Counted from the stretch's first letter, positions 28,914 through 40,317 are shown. The stretch: 64,000 nucleotides of DNA from Symsagittifera roscoffensis (GCF_963678635.1 NC_087068.1:29204318-29268317); one strand, 5' to 3'. The notes: generated by a model from the letters alone, not told the origin. Made by a program: numbers and translations.

Positions 28914-29947
28914 CCAAAGCACGGATTTTGCTTGTGCTCCAAGCCACTTTTATTGTAGTTGCCAGTGCAAGTGTTTGTTTATTGCAGCTTCAGTTGTGAC
29001 TTAAAACTTGACTTCTAAATCATACCTTTTGGGCTCCACTTGTGTCTGCTCAAAGATTGTTGACTTTGTTTCCTCCTGGTAAATTTTGTTCCGTTCAATG
29101 TTCAAATGTTTGGCATTTTTGACTAGAATATTTTGTTTCAACATTTAAATTTTTTTGTGGGAAAAACTGAATAGTCCGACTATAGATTGTCGACAACGGA
29201 TTTTTTTCAGCTGGAAGCAGTTTTAATTGTAGTTTTAGTTTCAATTGTTGATTAATTCCTGTTTATTGTAAATTTACTTATCCTGTCTCTTATTTTTCCA
29301 TTTTTTGTGTTTTTTTTTCGCGTAGAATTTTTGTTCGGCCTAGATAATTTCGGCTCGTGTTTTGTCGGCTAAAAAATTTTTACATCGGTTGAATAAATCA
29401 AGGTGGTTATAATATAAAATTTACAAATTAAATTTATTTAATCGCTCAACATTTTCATTACTATTTTTTTTAAGTATTTGTTTGTTTTCGGATTAATAAT
29501 TACTTAGTGTCGACTTAGTGAAAGCCCAGAAACTACTACAGGCTTGCTTAATTCGGTTTTTTTCGTATTTCCATAAATTTTTTATTTCCATAAAAAATAT
29601 TAAAGAAATTGATTTTTTATCAAGTTTTTTTTCGTCTTAATTATTTCCATCTCACTTCCTAGTTGGTAGCTCGCAATGTTACGCTTTCGTTGTATCACAA
29701 GTGATGTGAAGCATTCGGTCTTTCAGGCAAGTGAATAGCCGTCGTATCACACAGCCTAATTGCTGTTGTTATACAAGCAAAACTGTTTTGATAATACGAG
29801 TCTATTTTTCAACTGCAAGTCGCACATTTTAGTGCAAGGTTGTCTCGGCGATATTGAAGCAGCATGACCTTTCTCTGCTTAATAAAAGGCTATAATAAGC
29901 TGTTAGTTATTTTGGCATTTGTACATGAATAAACGAAGGACAAGCTA

Positions 29948-30024
29948 GTACCATTGGACTATTGGTAAACCCTTCCCTGTAAAGCGGCAGGTAGTGGGTT
30001 CGATCCTACTTTAAGTTTTTTTTA
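29948..30024 (+). repeat. tRNA-Thr-like module
   Basis: A box TGGACTATTGG, anticodon-loop-like CCTGTAAAG (TGT), B box GGTTCGATCCT, then a T run. Acceptor pairing was not found; a tRNA-derived repeat is likelier than a working tRNA-Thr. Confidence 0.45.
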
Positions 30025-30851
30025 GTTCAGACTTATTATCATTTAGGCAAGTTTGCAAGCGTACTAATTTATGGTCAGTCCGCTTTGTTTCATAATGCAT
30101 ATTTTTATGCAACATTTATCGAAAAATTTATTTTGAGTTACCCATGTGAAGGTATCGATGCTACGAGCTCAAGTAAAAAATGTTTATTTTGTTTACTTAA
30201 CAAGTACACGCGACTTATTTTAACGCTGCACTTTAATCGGGGGTCACAAATTTGGTCACATTATTCCCTACTAGAATCAAATTTTTTTACGGTACTTGAA
30301 CTTTTGAAGTTGGTTTTTTGTCTTACGTACGAGACTTTTTGTACTTATTGCGTGGTACAATTTATGCGTTTCGATACTCTATTTTTTTATGGCTAATTTA
30401 CAAAAATAATTTAAACACTCATTCCTGAACAAGCATTTACGTGTTCTACAGGCAGCTATGCTTAAAGAAAGACTTCTGCCTTTTTATTGGAACCATGAGG
30501 AAAACTTCGATGTTAAGAGACTGTACTATTAACGCTATGCGTGCTTATCCTGTGGTTTATACGCTATCTTTTATACCTATTTTTATTCAGAATCTGAATT
30601 GCAGCTTTAAATATGGGTTTTTAGTTTGGTGCAGATTTTAAACTGCGTTTCTTTGATATATTTTGTTTTTCAGCTTCAAATAACAGGACCTTATCTTGGA
30701 TTTTTTTCTCGTTGTTTAAGCAAATGTGAGCTTAACTAAAATTTCAACAAGATTGACTTTGTTACCAACCTTTGTTGAAATTAAAATGTAAAAAGTTGGA
30801 ATTCAGTCTTTTTGTTTTAATCGCTTGATAATTACTGACAACTCTCTGATC

Positions 30852-32510
30852 ATGGCCCAACTAAACCCATTTAGTTGTACCAACTGTGAAGAAATAATTG
30901 CGCCCCAGTTTTTGTTCAAGTGCGAAAAATGCACGGACGATTTAAACGAGGCGAATTCTCAATTCGAGTACTTTTGCGACAGCTGTATTCTTGTTCACAC
31001 TATGAAGGGGCATAAAATCACCAACGGGGAGGGGCAGCAACCTACTGTTTGTGAACAACACGGGAATGTACATCTAGAGTACTGCAAAACGTGTGACGTA
31101 GCGTTGTGTTGCAAATGTTTGAGGAACCACAGCAAACATGATTTCGAGGCACTGGACCTGAAGGCGTTCGAAATCCGTGCTGATATTATGCAGTACCTGG
31201 AACGACTGGAAAAAAGTGAAGAGCCGGCTACAGAAATGAAAGAGTCAGCTAAGGAAATAATGGACCGGCATCGATGCAAGGTGAAAACTCTATGTAAATA
31301 TATCGAGCAGTCTATTGATGGTTTGAAATTGAAAATTCTGAGAGAAATCAAACAGCGTTTCGCAGACTTTGAAGCAGCTGAAACAAAAATCGAGAATCGG
31401 GTATGCGAATTAGTTGACTTAAAAGAAAATCTCAGGTCAGCGCTAAGTATGCCTGATGTATACTTAGTAGGTCAGATCGCTGATTTTGAAAACAAGTTCA
31501 AATCTTTGATGGGCTCACAGGGCGATTTGAGCGAACTCGAGCTTAACGGCAATGAGTTTGCGGATGTTGGGTGTCTGGATGAATTGAATGGGATATACGA
31601 GCATGAGGCAATGTCTTTGCTCAATCTGCCAAACGTCCTGGTCGAGCGGGCTCCGACTCCTGAAGATGAAGATGTCTTCATTGAGCGTCGTTTTATTGTA
31701 GGAGGCCACGTGAGTAATTACTTCGAAATAGTCCAGACTAATCGAGGTATCCGATTTTCAAGTCGTGAAATTGACGATACCGGAAGCTCAAATAAGATTT
31801 CAACCGAACTGGTTGAAAAGTTCGAGAGTTTCAATATCGTCGAAAAAGTTTACTGTTTATCTTATAATAGATGGAAACTTCTAATACTGATGCAAAATAA
31901 AACAGCCCAACTTTTTGACGTGGAAAAGAAAGCCATGACTTCGGTTGAGTATCCGTTTATGGATAGGTTTCTATGGCCTTACGTGACACCTGACAGCGAC
32001 CTAAATTGGTCATACTGGGATTGTCAGACTAAAAAAATAAGGTTCACACACAACAGATTGATGGAAGTTCCTTGCGAAGAAAAACCGTTCATAAACATGA
32101 GTTCTTCGATTTGGAATACGCTTTGTTTCTTCGACGCTGAAGCTTCTGTCATCATAAGAGCTGATATTCATAACGATGACTGGGAAGAGATTCCTCTTGA
32201 AGTCCATGGCCTGCAATGCTTGGACTCACTGTCATGTTATGGCCATGACGTCCTAATTCTATGGTCCATAGATAACAAATCAATTACAATCTTGCTAAAG
32301 AAAAATGAGTCTTGGATCGTCGATAAAAAATTGATTTGGTTCGAACATACGGAGTCGATATATACAACGTTGTCGGGCACCAATTGTAGTATAAGATTTC
32401 TTCCGGCGCTGGATGCCAACATGACAACGAGAGCTTATGGTTCGAACGCAGCTCTTCTCAAAAAGTACACTCCACAAAATCCAATATTTGCTTTCTTGCT
32501 AGGCTGGTAA
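30852..32510 (+). CDS. Intronless B-box zinc-finger protein (TRIM-like without RING), 552 aa
   Basis: Started at the ATG at 30852 because the frame upstream has only a TTG. Residues 9-55 resemble a first B-box (Cys9, Cys12, Cys24, Cys27, Cys42, Cys45, His49, His54). Residues 67-96 are a clear second B-box: C-x2-H-x7-C-x2-C-x4-C-x2-C-x3-H-x2-H. Residues ~105-200 look like the coiled coil that follows B-boxes in TRIM proteins. The remaining ~280 residues may form a beta-rich domain, but I see no clear NHL, SPRY or WD repeat. B-box proteins act as ubiquitin-pathway scaffolds or innate-immunity factors; without a RING it would not be a ligase alone. The complete, unbroken frame with no introns suggests a retrocopy or a lineage-expanded family. 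Confidence 0.75.
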   Translation: MAQLNPFSCTNCEEIIAPQFLFKCEKCTDDLNEANSQFEYFCDSCILVHTMKGHKITNGEGQQPTVCEQHGNVHLEYCKTCDVALCCKCLRNHSKHDFEALDLKAFEIRADIMQYLERLEKSEEPATEMKESAKEIMDRHRCKVKTLCKYIEQSIDGLKLKILREIKQRFADFEAAETKIENRVCELVDLKENLRSALSMPDVYLVGQIADFENKFKSLMGSQGDLSELELNGNEFADVGCLDELNGIYEHEAMSLLNLPNVLVERAPTPEDEDVFIERRFIVGGHVSNYFEIVQTNRGIRFSSREIDDTGSSNKISTELVEKFESFNIVEKVYCLSYNRWKLLILMQNKTAQLFDVEKKAMTSVEYPFMDRFLWPYVTPDSDLNWSYWDCQTKKIRFTHNRLMEVPCEEKPFINMSSSIWNTLCFFDAEASVIIRADIHNDDWEEIPLEVHGLQCLDSLSCYGHDVLILWSIDNKSITILLKKNESWIVDKKLIWFEHTESIYTTLSGTNCSIRFLPALDANMTTRAYGSNAALLKKYTPQNPIFAFLLGW

Positions 32511-33849
32511 ATGGCTTTTCTAACTTCTGGGAATAGCGTAAATAATTCTTCAATTGTAGATAGTTTGAGGCTGAGGTATCAATGAATTAAATCAGTTTTT
32601 TCACAGATATTCAATGATTGCTGAAAAAATTGAATGACAGTGTTTTTCTTAATTTTTCATAATTATTTTTCTTTGCACCTTGAAATGTTAACTTATTTTT
32701 GAAATTTTTAACTATTTTTCTTTGCACCATCAACGCAAAACTTTAAGAGCGAAGAATGCGACATTGAGTTTGTTAGGATAGCGAATTTCAAATTTCATCA
32801 GGTATAAGCATGGTATTTTTCCTGCAAGTTCTTCTGTACGAATCGCCTTATTTTAAATATTGAATTGTGACTTCGTTTTTTATTTAGCAACTTTTTCTAC
32901 TTAGTCTTTCTTTTTTCTCAACCAGGTTTTTTTTTGATTGATTGATGTAGTATCCTGAATCATTTATTGAAATGAAACATAGTTTTGTTTTGAATTAGAA
33001 CGTAGGAAAGATTACCCTTTTCCAATCTACCCTATGCAATTTTACTTTCTACCATTTTGTCCTATATACCAATTTAATTACGCCAATTACCACACCCTAT
33101 GCCAAGTTACCCCACAATTAAGTTTTCCGTACTGCACAATTCCACAAAAAGTCAGTTACCACAAGTTGTTTCTTATTCAAGTCAGTTTTAATTTTATTAA
33201 TCAAATGTTTTTGACAAAAAATTTTTATATCATAAATTTGGTAAGATTTTTTTTACCTGTGATCATTTTTTGTAAAGTTATGACGGATTGAGCTTAGGTT
33301 TTTTGAGCACCATAATTTAAATTGGGATGATTAACGCGCGATATTGTCCGTCATATTAAAGCTTGATCCGCAAATATATAGCAATCCTATTTGTATTGAG
33401 GACTAATCAGTCTTTTTATATGATACCAGACGCTGAGTGCATTTTGGAGATAAAAGTAAGACAAAAATGAAAAAAAAAATCCGATTGTTTTATTTATTAT
33501 TTAAATTAAAAATTTTGTGGGATAATTTTCTGATATACAAGCACTCTTGTTTTTTCTGTATTTGCCGCTAATTTTAGTTCTCGAATGAGCAAAGACGTAT
33601 CTTATATTTTGAACGATCAGTTGTATGTTTGAGTGTTAAACGAACAATTGGGCCTTTGTTTTTAACTGCTAGTACTCAATAAAAGGCTGTAGTTTGATAG
33701 GTTATTAGCCATTACCGATTTCAACTAAAAGATGACCAATAAGTAAAATATTCATGAATCATTGTTTGGAAATTATTTAATATTGTTTTCGATTTTCATT
33801 TTATCTTTCGTATTGATAGTGGAAATAACCACTTATAACGAATTAATAC

Positions 33850-34632
33850 CCTTGCAATAAGCAAGGTAATTGCAATCGATTACAAGACTTTTTTCCCGTA
33901 AATAGCTTTTCACAGAGTGGTCAAAGTTAGAAATCGTAAATTTAGGTTCAGTTCATAATATATTCATATTTCTTTGCGTCTCCGGCACACTTGATCTGGA
34001 GCTAACGAATACGCCTAGAAAGGTAGAACGGCCAAGGTCTTGGGTGCGAATGTGACAGGACCTGTTTTTTTTTCAAACTGGAAATATTCAGTTTCAAAAA
34101 AAGTTTTCGGCTTTTTATTTGTCTGCTTTTGTTTTGTCGGCTTAGTTGCCACAGCGCAGAGTAGTTTTTTTTAATGTACGCATTTTAAACTGTTTTTTTT
34201 TTGCCCCCGATCCTGCTCAGTGCAGGAGCAACCATGGGGGAGGGAGATGTCATCCATTTCGCCGCAGCCGGTCCCACCTTGAGGAGGCGGATGACACTCG
34301 GATCCCTCCAACCGTGACCGAAGTGGGATTCGAACGCATGTCCCTCGTGTTGAAGGACGAGTGCCTAACCCAATTGGCCTTGGCTGCTCCATGTTAAACT
34401 GTAGTTGCTTTTAGAGTTTTAAGTCTAGTTGATTTTTTTTCGCCGTAAAAGGTTTCTGCTTAGGTACTGTCGTCTTTGTTACCGCTTGGTAAGTTTTCTT
34501 CAGATGCTTATTTCACGTTATGTTGTCTTGGCATGTTTTTTTTCAACATTAGTCTTATTCATTTTGATAGATCTAGTTTTTTCTTGATTTGCGTCGCAAG
34601 TGGTGCGAAGCTCAGCTTCGCCTCTGTGTAAT
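33850..34632 (+). repeat. Composite repeat: family A, tRNA-like box, body, family B
   Basis: Order seen: family A (33,850-33,910), decayed tRNA-like part ending in GACCTGTTTTTTTT (34,000-34,073), a body piece with TTGTCTGCT...GTCGGCTTAGTTGCC (34,117-34,150), an inserted SINE (34,191-34,392), CTTTGTTACCGCTTGGTAAG (34,475) and family B with GCGAAGCTCAGCTTCGC (34,604). The same order recurs at 35.75, 36.64 and 50.4 kb. Confidence 0.65.
34191..34392 (-). repeat. tRNA-derived SINE (tRNA-Glu-like head), minus strand
   Basis: On the minus strand it begins at 34392 with a near-complete tRNA shape: an A box like AGGCCAATTGG, an anticodon arm CTCGT-CCTTCAA-CACGAG with anticodon TTC (Glu), and B box CGTTCGAATCC. 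A G+C-rich body of ~120 bp follows and an A-rich tail (T run at 34191-34201 on plus). It is unlike the AT-rich repeats around it and looks recent. It is nested in the composite repeat. Confidence 0.75.
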
Positions 34633-35751
34633 TTTTGCTGTCTCAGAAATTTCGAGAAAAATCATACTTTGGGTAGCAGAAAGCACTAGCTCTTCAAGAT
34701 TATTGATGTGTTTGTCCGCGTTAAAATTAAAATCAATTTAGATATGGCGGCAGAAATTGATGATCATCAACAAAGGTTACATCCAAATTTTTAATCAACT
34801 TTTCTGTATTCCTGTAAACATTTCTGGAATTGCTAATGCCTGAAAGTTTTCAATTGACTTTGAATAAACTGCCCTGTAAAAGTTTCACTGAAACGCATTT
34901 ATCAGGATGTTTCTTTCTTAGTTGGTTCAATCAATAAGTTGATTTCGAGACACCATAAACTAGAACTCGATCAAAAACTTTTTTGACTTTGCAGATTTGT
35001 TTCTTTAGTTAAACAGGTTCGAAGTGTCTATAAAATCTCGCCTTTGTTCAACAAAAGCTTTTTTGATCAATTGGGTGGCTTTGTTTCAAATTGTAGGCAG
35101 TGAAAACATATGGTGTTGAATTGTTTTATTTTAAAGGGTGCCTTGTTTTTTTAGTTAACGGTTGATTTTTTCTTTCATCTTGGGAGATTCGATAATTGCA
35201 GCTCCCGCGCATGTATAATTTTTTGAGTATCATTTAAGTATTTAATAAATTCTTTCAATATTCAGTCAGTTTGTAGATAAAATTTTCTACCGCTCTGCAC
35301 TGTTTCATGACATGTTTCTGTTTCTTGCTGGAGATTTTAAGTTCTTAGAGGAAACCGCGTTGTTGTGATTTAGTTCAAATTTTTATTGTTTCGCTATTTG
35401 TAAATCAACTTGGTTGCCAACTGGACTGAGAAAAACAATTAAATGTTGTGGCATGTTTACAGTTATTTTCTCTAGAGATTTTTGGTTCTTGATGGAAGGT
35501 TATGCAATAGAAGGTTAAGTTAATTTTTTTTGAGTGATTACAATATGCAACCATAGCTGTCGCGAGTAGTGTCTGACTTCCAAACCCTTTTGCACTGACC
35601 AGGATAGAATATAATTGTTATTTAAGCGTGCGAACTGCTGTAGATTATTTTTGACCAAAAGTAGCCGTTTTCTGGATTATTTTTGCCATGCCGCAAGTTT
35701 GAAAACTGTTACCTGAGGCGTAAGCATTGTCAAATTTGAATATAGAAATTT

Positions 35752-36368
35752 TTACGCTAGCGATTAGCAAGCGTGATCAAACTGGAATATAGACTTTTTT
35801 CTAGTTAACTAGTTTAGCAAAATCACTGACTCATTTCCGCAGCAACCAAACATGCTCAATTTCTTGAAAACTCAAATTTAATTTCTGGGTGCGAAAGGTA
35901 CTAGTCGACGGCTAAGTGACTACGCTCGAATCTGGTCAGCACCTGTTTTTTTTAAACTTAAAATATTTATCATCAACAAATGATCGGGCTATGAGTTGTC
36001 TTCTTATGATTTTTGCCTGAGTTGCCGCAAATTTTTACTTATCTTGTCTACGTTATTTTTTTTCTAACTGAAAATTTTTTGTGATTTTTTGCTGTAAATT
36101 GTTGTTTTTACACTTGAACTTTTTTTATGACAATCATTGCCTTTGGTATTTTCGTTCTCGAGTCAATTGGCATCTAACCACGTGTTGTGGCTTAGTAGAC
36201 GCTCGATAATACTAAAAGTGTGCTTTTTACTAGTAGTTGTGTTTGTCCCCACTTAGTTATTTTTTCCCACTTAGTTATTTCCATGTCACTGAGCATTTAG
36301 TAGCTTGCAATGATATAATTTCGTTGTATCGCAACTGAAGCGAAGCTCTGCTTCACCTCTGTGTAAAT
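35752..36368 (+). repeat. Composite repeat, second copy
   Basis: Family A-like start (GCGATTAGCAAGCGTG ... TAGACTTTTTT), tRNA-like remnant with CGCTCGAATCTGGTCAGC and ACCTGTTTTTTTT at ~35,940, a body, and family B (GCGAAGCTCTGCTTCACCTC) at 36,335-36,368. Confidence 0.6.
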
Positions 36369-36642
36369 TTTTTTTCCGGTCTGCATGAGCTGAACGACGT
36401 TATTTTACAAAAAAAAATTTAGTTGAAGTATTTGCTGGTTTATAGAGCGTTTTACCTTTTTCAAAGTCTTCGATAATTGGCAGATGTGGATTCAGGAATC
36501 AAGCAACGCTGAATTATTTGTATATTGTCATGAATTTCTGGAATTATCAAAACCACTCATCGATGATGAACAGTATCTTTTTCTGAAATCCCGTACTTTT
36601 TCTCACTTAAAAGGTCAACTTGTGAGACGCACTTTTATTATC

Positions 36643-37168
36643 CATGCGATAAGCAAGAATATAGCAATCGGGTCCTAAAGTTTTTTCCGTAAATAACTTG
36701 GTTGACATCTAGACTCCTGTTGGTGGTTCGAATCCGGCCGTGACCTGTTTTTTTTGTTAACTAGTCTTTTTGCTTTTTGTGACTATCGTCCGTCTGCTTA
36801 ATTTTGTCGGCTTAATTCTCGTTTACCGAGTTTTTTTTGAATATTCAGCTTTCTTCCAAGTTGCTGTAACACCCATGCTCGAGACCACAAAGCCCGGGAG
36901 TTTGATTTCAGTCGAGACTCGTTTTGTTGCCAACTGAATATTTTCGGCTAATTTAAAGGTCTTTTTTTTTTAGTTTGCGGCTTTTTTCTATCATAGTTTC
37001 AATGGTATAGGTAATTTTTTTGGATATTTTGTGCTTTTGTTGCTGGTTTAATTGACAAAAACGATTTTTTAAGTTTTTGTTTTCAGTTTTTTTCGTTTGA
37101 TGTTAATCATAGTCATTCTTTTTTTGTAGCGCAAGTGGTGCGAAGTTCATCTTCGCATCTGTATAACA
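36643..37168 (+). repeat. Composite repeat, third copy
   Basis: Family A (GCGATAAGCAAG at 36,647), a tRNA B box GGTTCGAATCC followed by GGCCGTGACCTGTTTTTTTT (36,725-36,755), body with GTCTGCTTAATTTTGTCGGC (36,792), and family B (GCGAAGTTCATCTTCGCATC) at 37,139. Confidence 0.65.
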
Positions 37169-37847
37169 TTCTTATCAATGAGACTCTTTTTTCTATATGG
37201 GATACTTGGATAGTTCCTTATTTTTTTCAATGTCTTTTCTATGTTTTCATGGAAAATATTCCGTTCATAAAGAGCCGCTTATTCGTGTGGTCTTCTATGA
37301 CGTCGTTTGACTTTTTTTTGAAACTCTTCTTACTGATTGTCTACAAAGCATTGATGTCTCATGACGTCACATATTTTAAGAACGTTACTATCAGAGCGTA
37401 GCGTGGATTGTTCAGATTTTAAATACTGTACTGGTATCTCCCTATGTAAGAGCGACAGAGAAAATCTTTGCTTTATTTACAAAATAAGTAAAATTACGTT
37501 ATTTGTTTCTTTGACCATTGGCAAAGGCAGTAAAATTGCTTCATTGTTTGCCTTTTTTGACCATTGCCAAGGGGTTATTCTCATGTGCGAAAGGCTGTTT
37601 TTTTTCTCCTCATAATTTAATGAATTTTTTTCTTGCTGCTGATTTTGGTCTTTTTGTTGATAATTTGTAGTATTAAACAGCTCGTGTTAATACTTAATAC
37701 AATACGATATGATAGCTATGGTGAAAAGTGTCTGATTTCCAAACCCACTAGCACTGACAAGGCTGAAAAAAAGTTGCACTATAAGTTTGCAAATTCTTAC
37801 TGTAGATGTTTTTTTGCTTAAAAGGAGCCGTTTTCTGTCACGTTTTC

Positions 37848-37852
37848 ACCAT
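37848..37852. repeat. Target-site duplication ACCAT, left
   Basis: ACCAT directly precedes the 5' LTR and is repeated exactly after the 3' LTR (44950-44954). Five-base duplications are usual for Ty3/gypsy integrases. Confidence 0.9.
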
Positions 37853-38150
37853 TGTGGTACTGCAGCATCCGCAGTACGTAGCCTTGAGGACAGTTTGCTA
37901 GCTACTGCATCTGCAGTAACCATGTGCTAACTATATTTATTATGCTATTATTATGTAAGAGTGGTCAAGGCCATTTGGTGTTACTAAAACGTTATAGATG
38001 AGTTGGTCAGTGTTTCATATTTCATGCTATAAAACAGTAACCAATCTCAGCTACTAACTTCGTTAACAAGACAAGATCAAGAACAGTAAATTAACAGTAT
38101 CTCTTCTTACTTTTATTCCACAACACGCTACGCAGTTTAGGAATATCACA
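37853..38150 (+). repeat. 5' LTR
   Basis: Starts TGTGGTACTGCAGC and ends GAATATCACA. It contains the imperfect palindromes CTGCAGCATCCGCAG and CTGCATCTGCAG near its start and a TATA box 120 bp before its end. Confidence 0.93.
38028..38034 (+). promoter_or_regulatory. TATA box in the 5' LTR
   Basis: TATAAAA; the same box is at 44827-44833 in the 3' LTR. It probably directs transcription of the element RNA starting in the last ~90 bp of the LTR. Confidence 0.6.
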
Positions 38151-39646
38151 TGGCGCAGCCAGCAGGATTTCTGGCTCAGGACAATAGAACTGACATGGGA
38201 AACCCTGTTTACTGGACCACAGCGAACTCTGATCCGCCTTGGAATTTTAAAGTATGGTTCGATCAGTTCCTGATGGCGGTAACTGTAAAAGAAAATGTCA
38301 ACCCAGAAGTTATGCTGGAAGATCCTAAACCAGTGTTGGAGGAGCCGGAACCCCGTCCAGAAACACCCAGAGAGGGCGAATCTGCTGCTGCAACAGCTGC
38401 TAGAGAAGCACGGGACAGACTATTAAAAGATCGAGTAGCAGCCGAGAATGAAGAGAGGAGAGAAAGAGGACCTAAAATGGGTCACAATATTTACTACAAC
38501 GAAGTTCAAAAACGATTAGTATCCAGACTATTTCTTGCGTTTGGGATGGAAGGAAAGAAACGTTTTGTTCAAAAAAATCCACATGTTCAGATTTCTAAAT
38601 TGGAATTTAAAGAGATGGCTAGATTAGCAAAGGAGACTTTTGAAAAATGCCAGAGCATCACCTATGAGCGTTACAAGTTATTTAATAGATCGCAGGAAAT
38701 GGGAGAATCGTTAGAGTCATTTCATGCCACACTAACTGCTCAAGCAGCGAAATTAAAACGTGCGATAAAATTCGAGCAGAGTAAACAATCGACACAGGCG
38801 TTTCAGAAGTCCACTCTGGGTACTGCACAAACAATAACTCAACCAGGTTCTCAAATTAAAATCAAGCAGGAACCGATCCTGGCGGTAGGAATCAGGAATC
38901 AGAATACTAGAAAACCCTATCGCGAAAGGAATAGACGGAAACAGCCGGAAGGAAGGCCGATATCGAATAAATATAACGCAGATGATAGGAAACAATGCAA
39001 TAGGTGTGGCAAACCATTTGTAGATGGTCATTTGAAAAATTGTGCGGCAATGGGAAAACAATGTAAGAACTGTAATAAACCAAACCACTTTGCTCGAATG
39101 TGTCGTTCACAACAAGTCAGTGAAATAACTGAGAATACAGAGAGTTCTGAGGAAGAATGTAATTTGATTCAAACATTTGATTCGTGCGAAGAATTTGAGG
39201 TTATGGCAATTGAACAAAAAGACAGTCAGATAGAGATGATCAATCGATACATCGAAGAGAAAGTAAAAGAGAACAAGGGCAGCAATGGAGTAAACAAACT
39301 CGAAACGAAAAAGATTGACATTCGGAAAGATTCAACATCGGGAAGGATGAAATCACTGAAAGCCCTAATCCGAATTGATAACCAAATAATAAATATGACC
39401 GTGGACACCGGAAGCCCAATTTCATTTATAAATTGGACAGTGGCGAAACAGATTTTAGACTCGTCAGGGAAAATACAGTTTACTCCGGTCGAAAAATTGA
39501 ACTTGCCAGCACAATTCGTGGACTATAATAAAAAACCAATAGCAATATTGGGTGCTGTGAAGGCAAAAATACGGTCCGCTGGCTGGGAAGCTCCGGATGC
39601 CACATTTCTGATAACTGAACGAAGGACACGGTGTATCTTAGGTTAA
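38150..39646 (+). CDS. Gag-protease of the Ty3/gypsy element (498 aa)
   Basis: The ATG uses the last base of the LTR, so the first codons overlap the primer binding site. Residues ~25-215 form the capsid-like part, with an Ala/Glu/Arg-rich helix at 70-105. Two zinc knuckles lie at 283-298 (C-x2-C-x7-H-x3-C) and 305-318 (C-x2-C-x4-H-x4-C), as in Mag-like elements. The aspartic protease active site 'TVDTGSP' is at ~417-423. The frame ends in TAA right after 'RCILG', where retropepsins continue with x-D, so the stop cuts the protease end; the frame continues for ~30 codons beyond it. Pol lies in the -1 frame relative to this one. Confidence 0.85.
   Translation: MAQPAGFLAQDNRTDMGNPVYWTTANSDPPWNFKVWFDQFLMAVTVKENVNPEVMLEDPKPVLEEPEPRPETPREGESAAATAAREARDRLLKDRVAAENEERRERGPKMGHNIYYNEVQKRLVSRLFLAFGMEGKKRFVQKNPHVQISKLEFKEMARLAKETFEKCQSITYERYKLFNRSQEMGESLESFHATLTAQAAKLKRAIKFEQSKQSTQAFQKSTLGTAQTITQPGSQIKIKQEPILAVGIRNQNTRKPYRERNRRKQPEGRPISNKYNADDRKQCNRCGKPFVDGHLKNCAAMGKQCKNCNKPNHFARMCRSQQVSEITENTESSEEECNLIQTFDSCEEFEVMAIEQKDSQIEMINRYIEEKVKENKGSNGVNKLETKKIDIRKDSTSGRMKSLKALIRIDNQIINMTVDTGSPISFINWTVAKQILDSSGKIQFTPVEKLNLPAQFVDYNKKPIAILGAVKAKIRSAGWEAPDATFLITERRTRCILG
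38151..38168 (+). promoter_or_regulatory. Primer binding site
   Basis: TGGCGCAGCCAGCAGG follows the LTR end directly. TGG pairs with the CCA end of a tRNA primer, and TGGCGCAGYC starts are seen in other Ty3/gypsy elements. The tRNA was not identified. The site lies inside the gag frame. Confidence 0.7.
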
Positions 39647-40317
39647 GATTTACAAAATAAAGTGGGTATAGCCACTACGCAAAGACCCGCCCCGAAGATA
39701 AAATCCCGATTTGACATAATGCTGTGCGAACAGTCGGGCCGTGGAAAGAAAAATTCTATGATGATTTCAAACCCCTCTTTGACAGAAAAGGACGATCAGT
39801 ACATCATGTAGTAAATACAACGTTCAAGTACCCTCTCTGCCCGATTCAGGAAAAGGGGAGGAGAATACCCATCCATGTGCAAGGAAAAGTTGAGAAGGAA
39901 ATCGAAAAATTACTACTAGAAGGCCATATTCAAAAGTTAGACAAGTGTACCAGTGATTGTTTCATAGCCCCTATTGTCATCACAGTGAAGAAAGATGATT
40001 CAATTAAATTGGCTCTGGATGCTAAGCCCATCAACAGACAATTATACAAAAACAAGTATCAGATGCCGAATGTGGAGGAGCTATTAGACGGTGTTAGTCA
40101 GATACTAACTGCACAAACAGCAGGTACCTTGTTTTTCACTGTGTTAGATTTGAAATATGCGTATAGTCAGTTAAAATTGACTCCGCAAACTGCAAGACAG
40201 TGTAATTTCAACATCGTAGGGGGGAAAGCTACGGGCACATCGATTTTTGACGGGATTCTATGGGTTGGCAGATATGCCAGCCGAATTTCAAAAAGCAAGG
40301 GATCGAACGTTAAATAA
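39647..40317 (+). pseudogene. Pol: protease end and first half of reverse transcriptase
   Basis: Just after the gag stop the sequence still encodes the protease end in the gag frame; the pol frame is clear from 39724. It contains 'CFIAPIVITVKKD', 'LALDAKPIN', 'MPNVEELLDG' and 'FTVLDLKYAYSQL' (first catalytic Asp of RT). The frame is lost near 40,245: the text switches to the next frame at the 'GTS..FLTGFYGLADMP' region by a single-base change. Confidence 0.8.

Larger units (their letters stand above)
26327..30851. other. Intergenic region, repeat-rich
   Basis: No supported gene. It contains a family A copy (27,220), two tRNA-like modules (27,754 and 27,989), a family E copy (28,180), a foldback element (28,681-28,913) and another tRNA-like module (29,948). 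A short open stretch ending in a good donor at 27,195 is discussed under findings. Confidence 0.7.
32511..37847. other. Intergenic region dominated by composite tRNA-headed repeats
   Basis: No gene is supported; short ORFs are random or within repeats. It contains three composite repeats (33,850-34,632; 35,752-36,368; 36,643-37,168) and one distinct SINE. 32,511-33,849 is AT-rich unique sequence in which I see nothing further apart from an ACGCGCGATAT piece at 33,332 shared with the MITE. Confidence 0.65.

Noticed and set aside
34146-34397. ORFs on both strands at 34.15-34.4 kb
   Set aside because: They coincide with a tRNA-derived SINE, whose G+C-rich body is open by chance.
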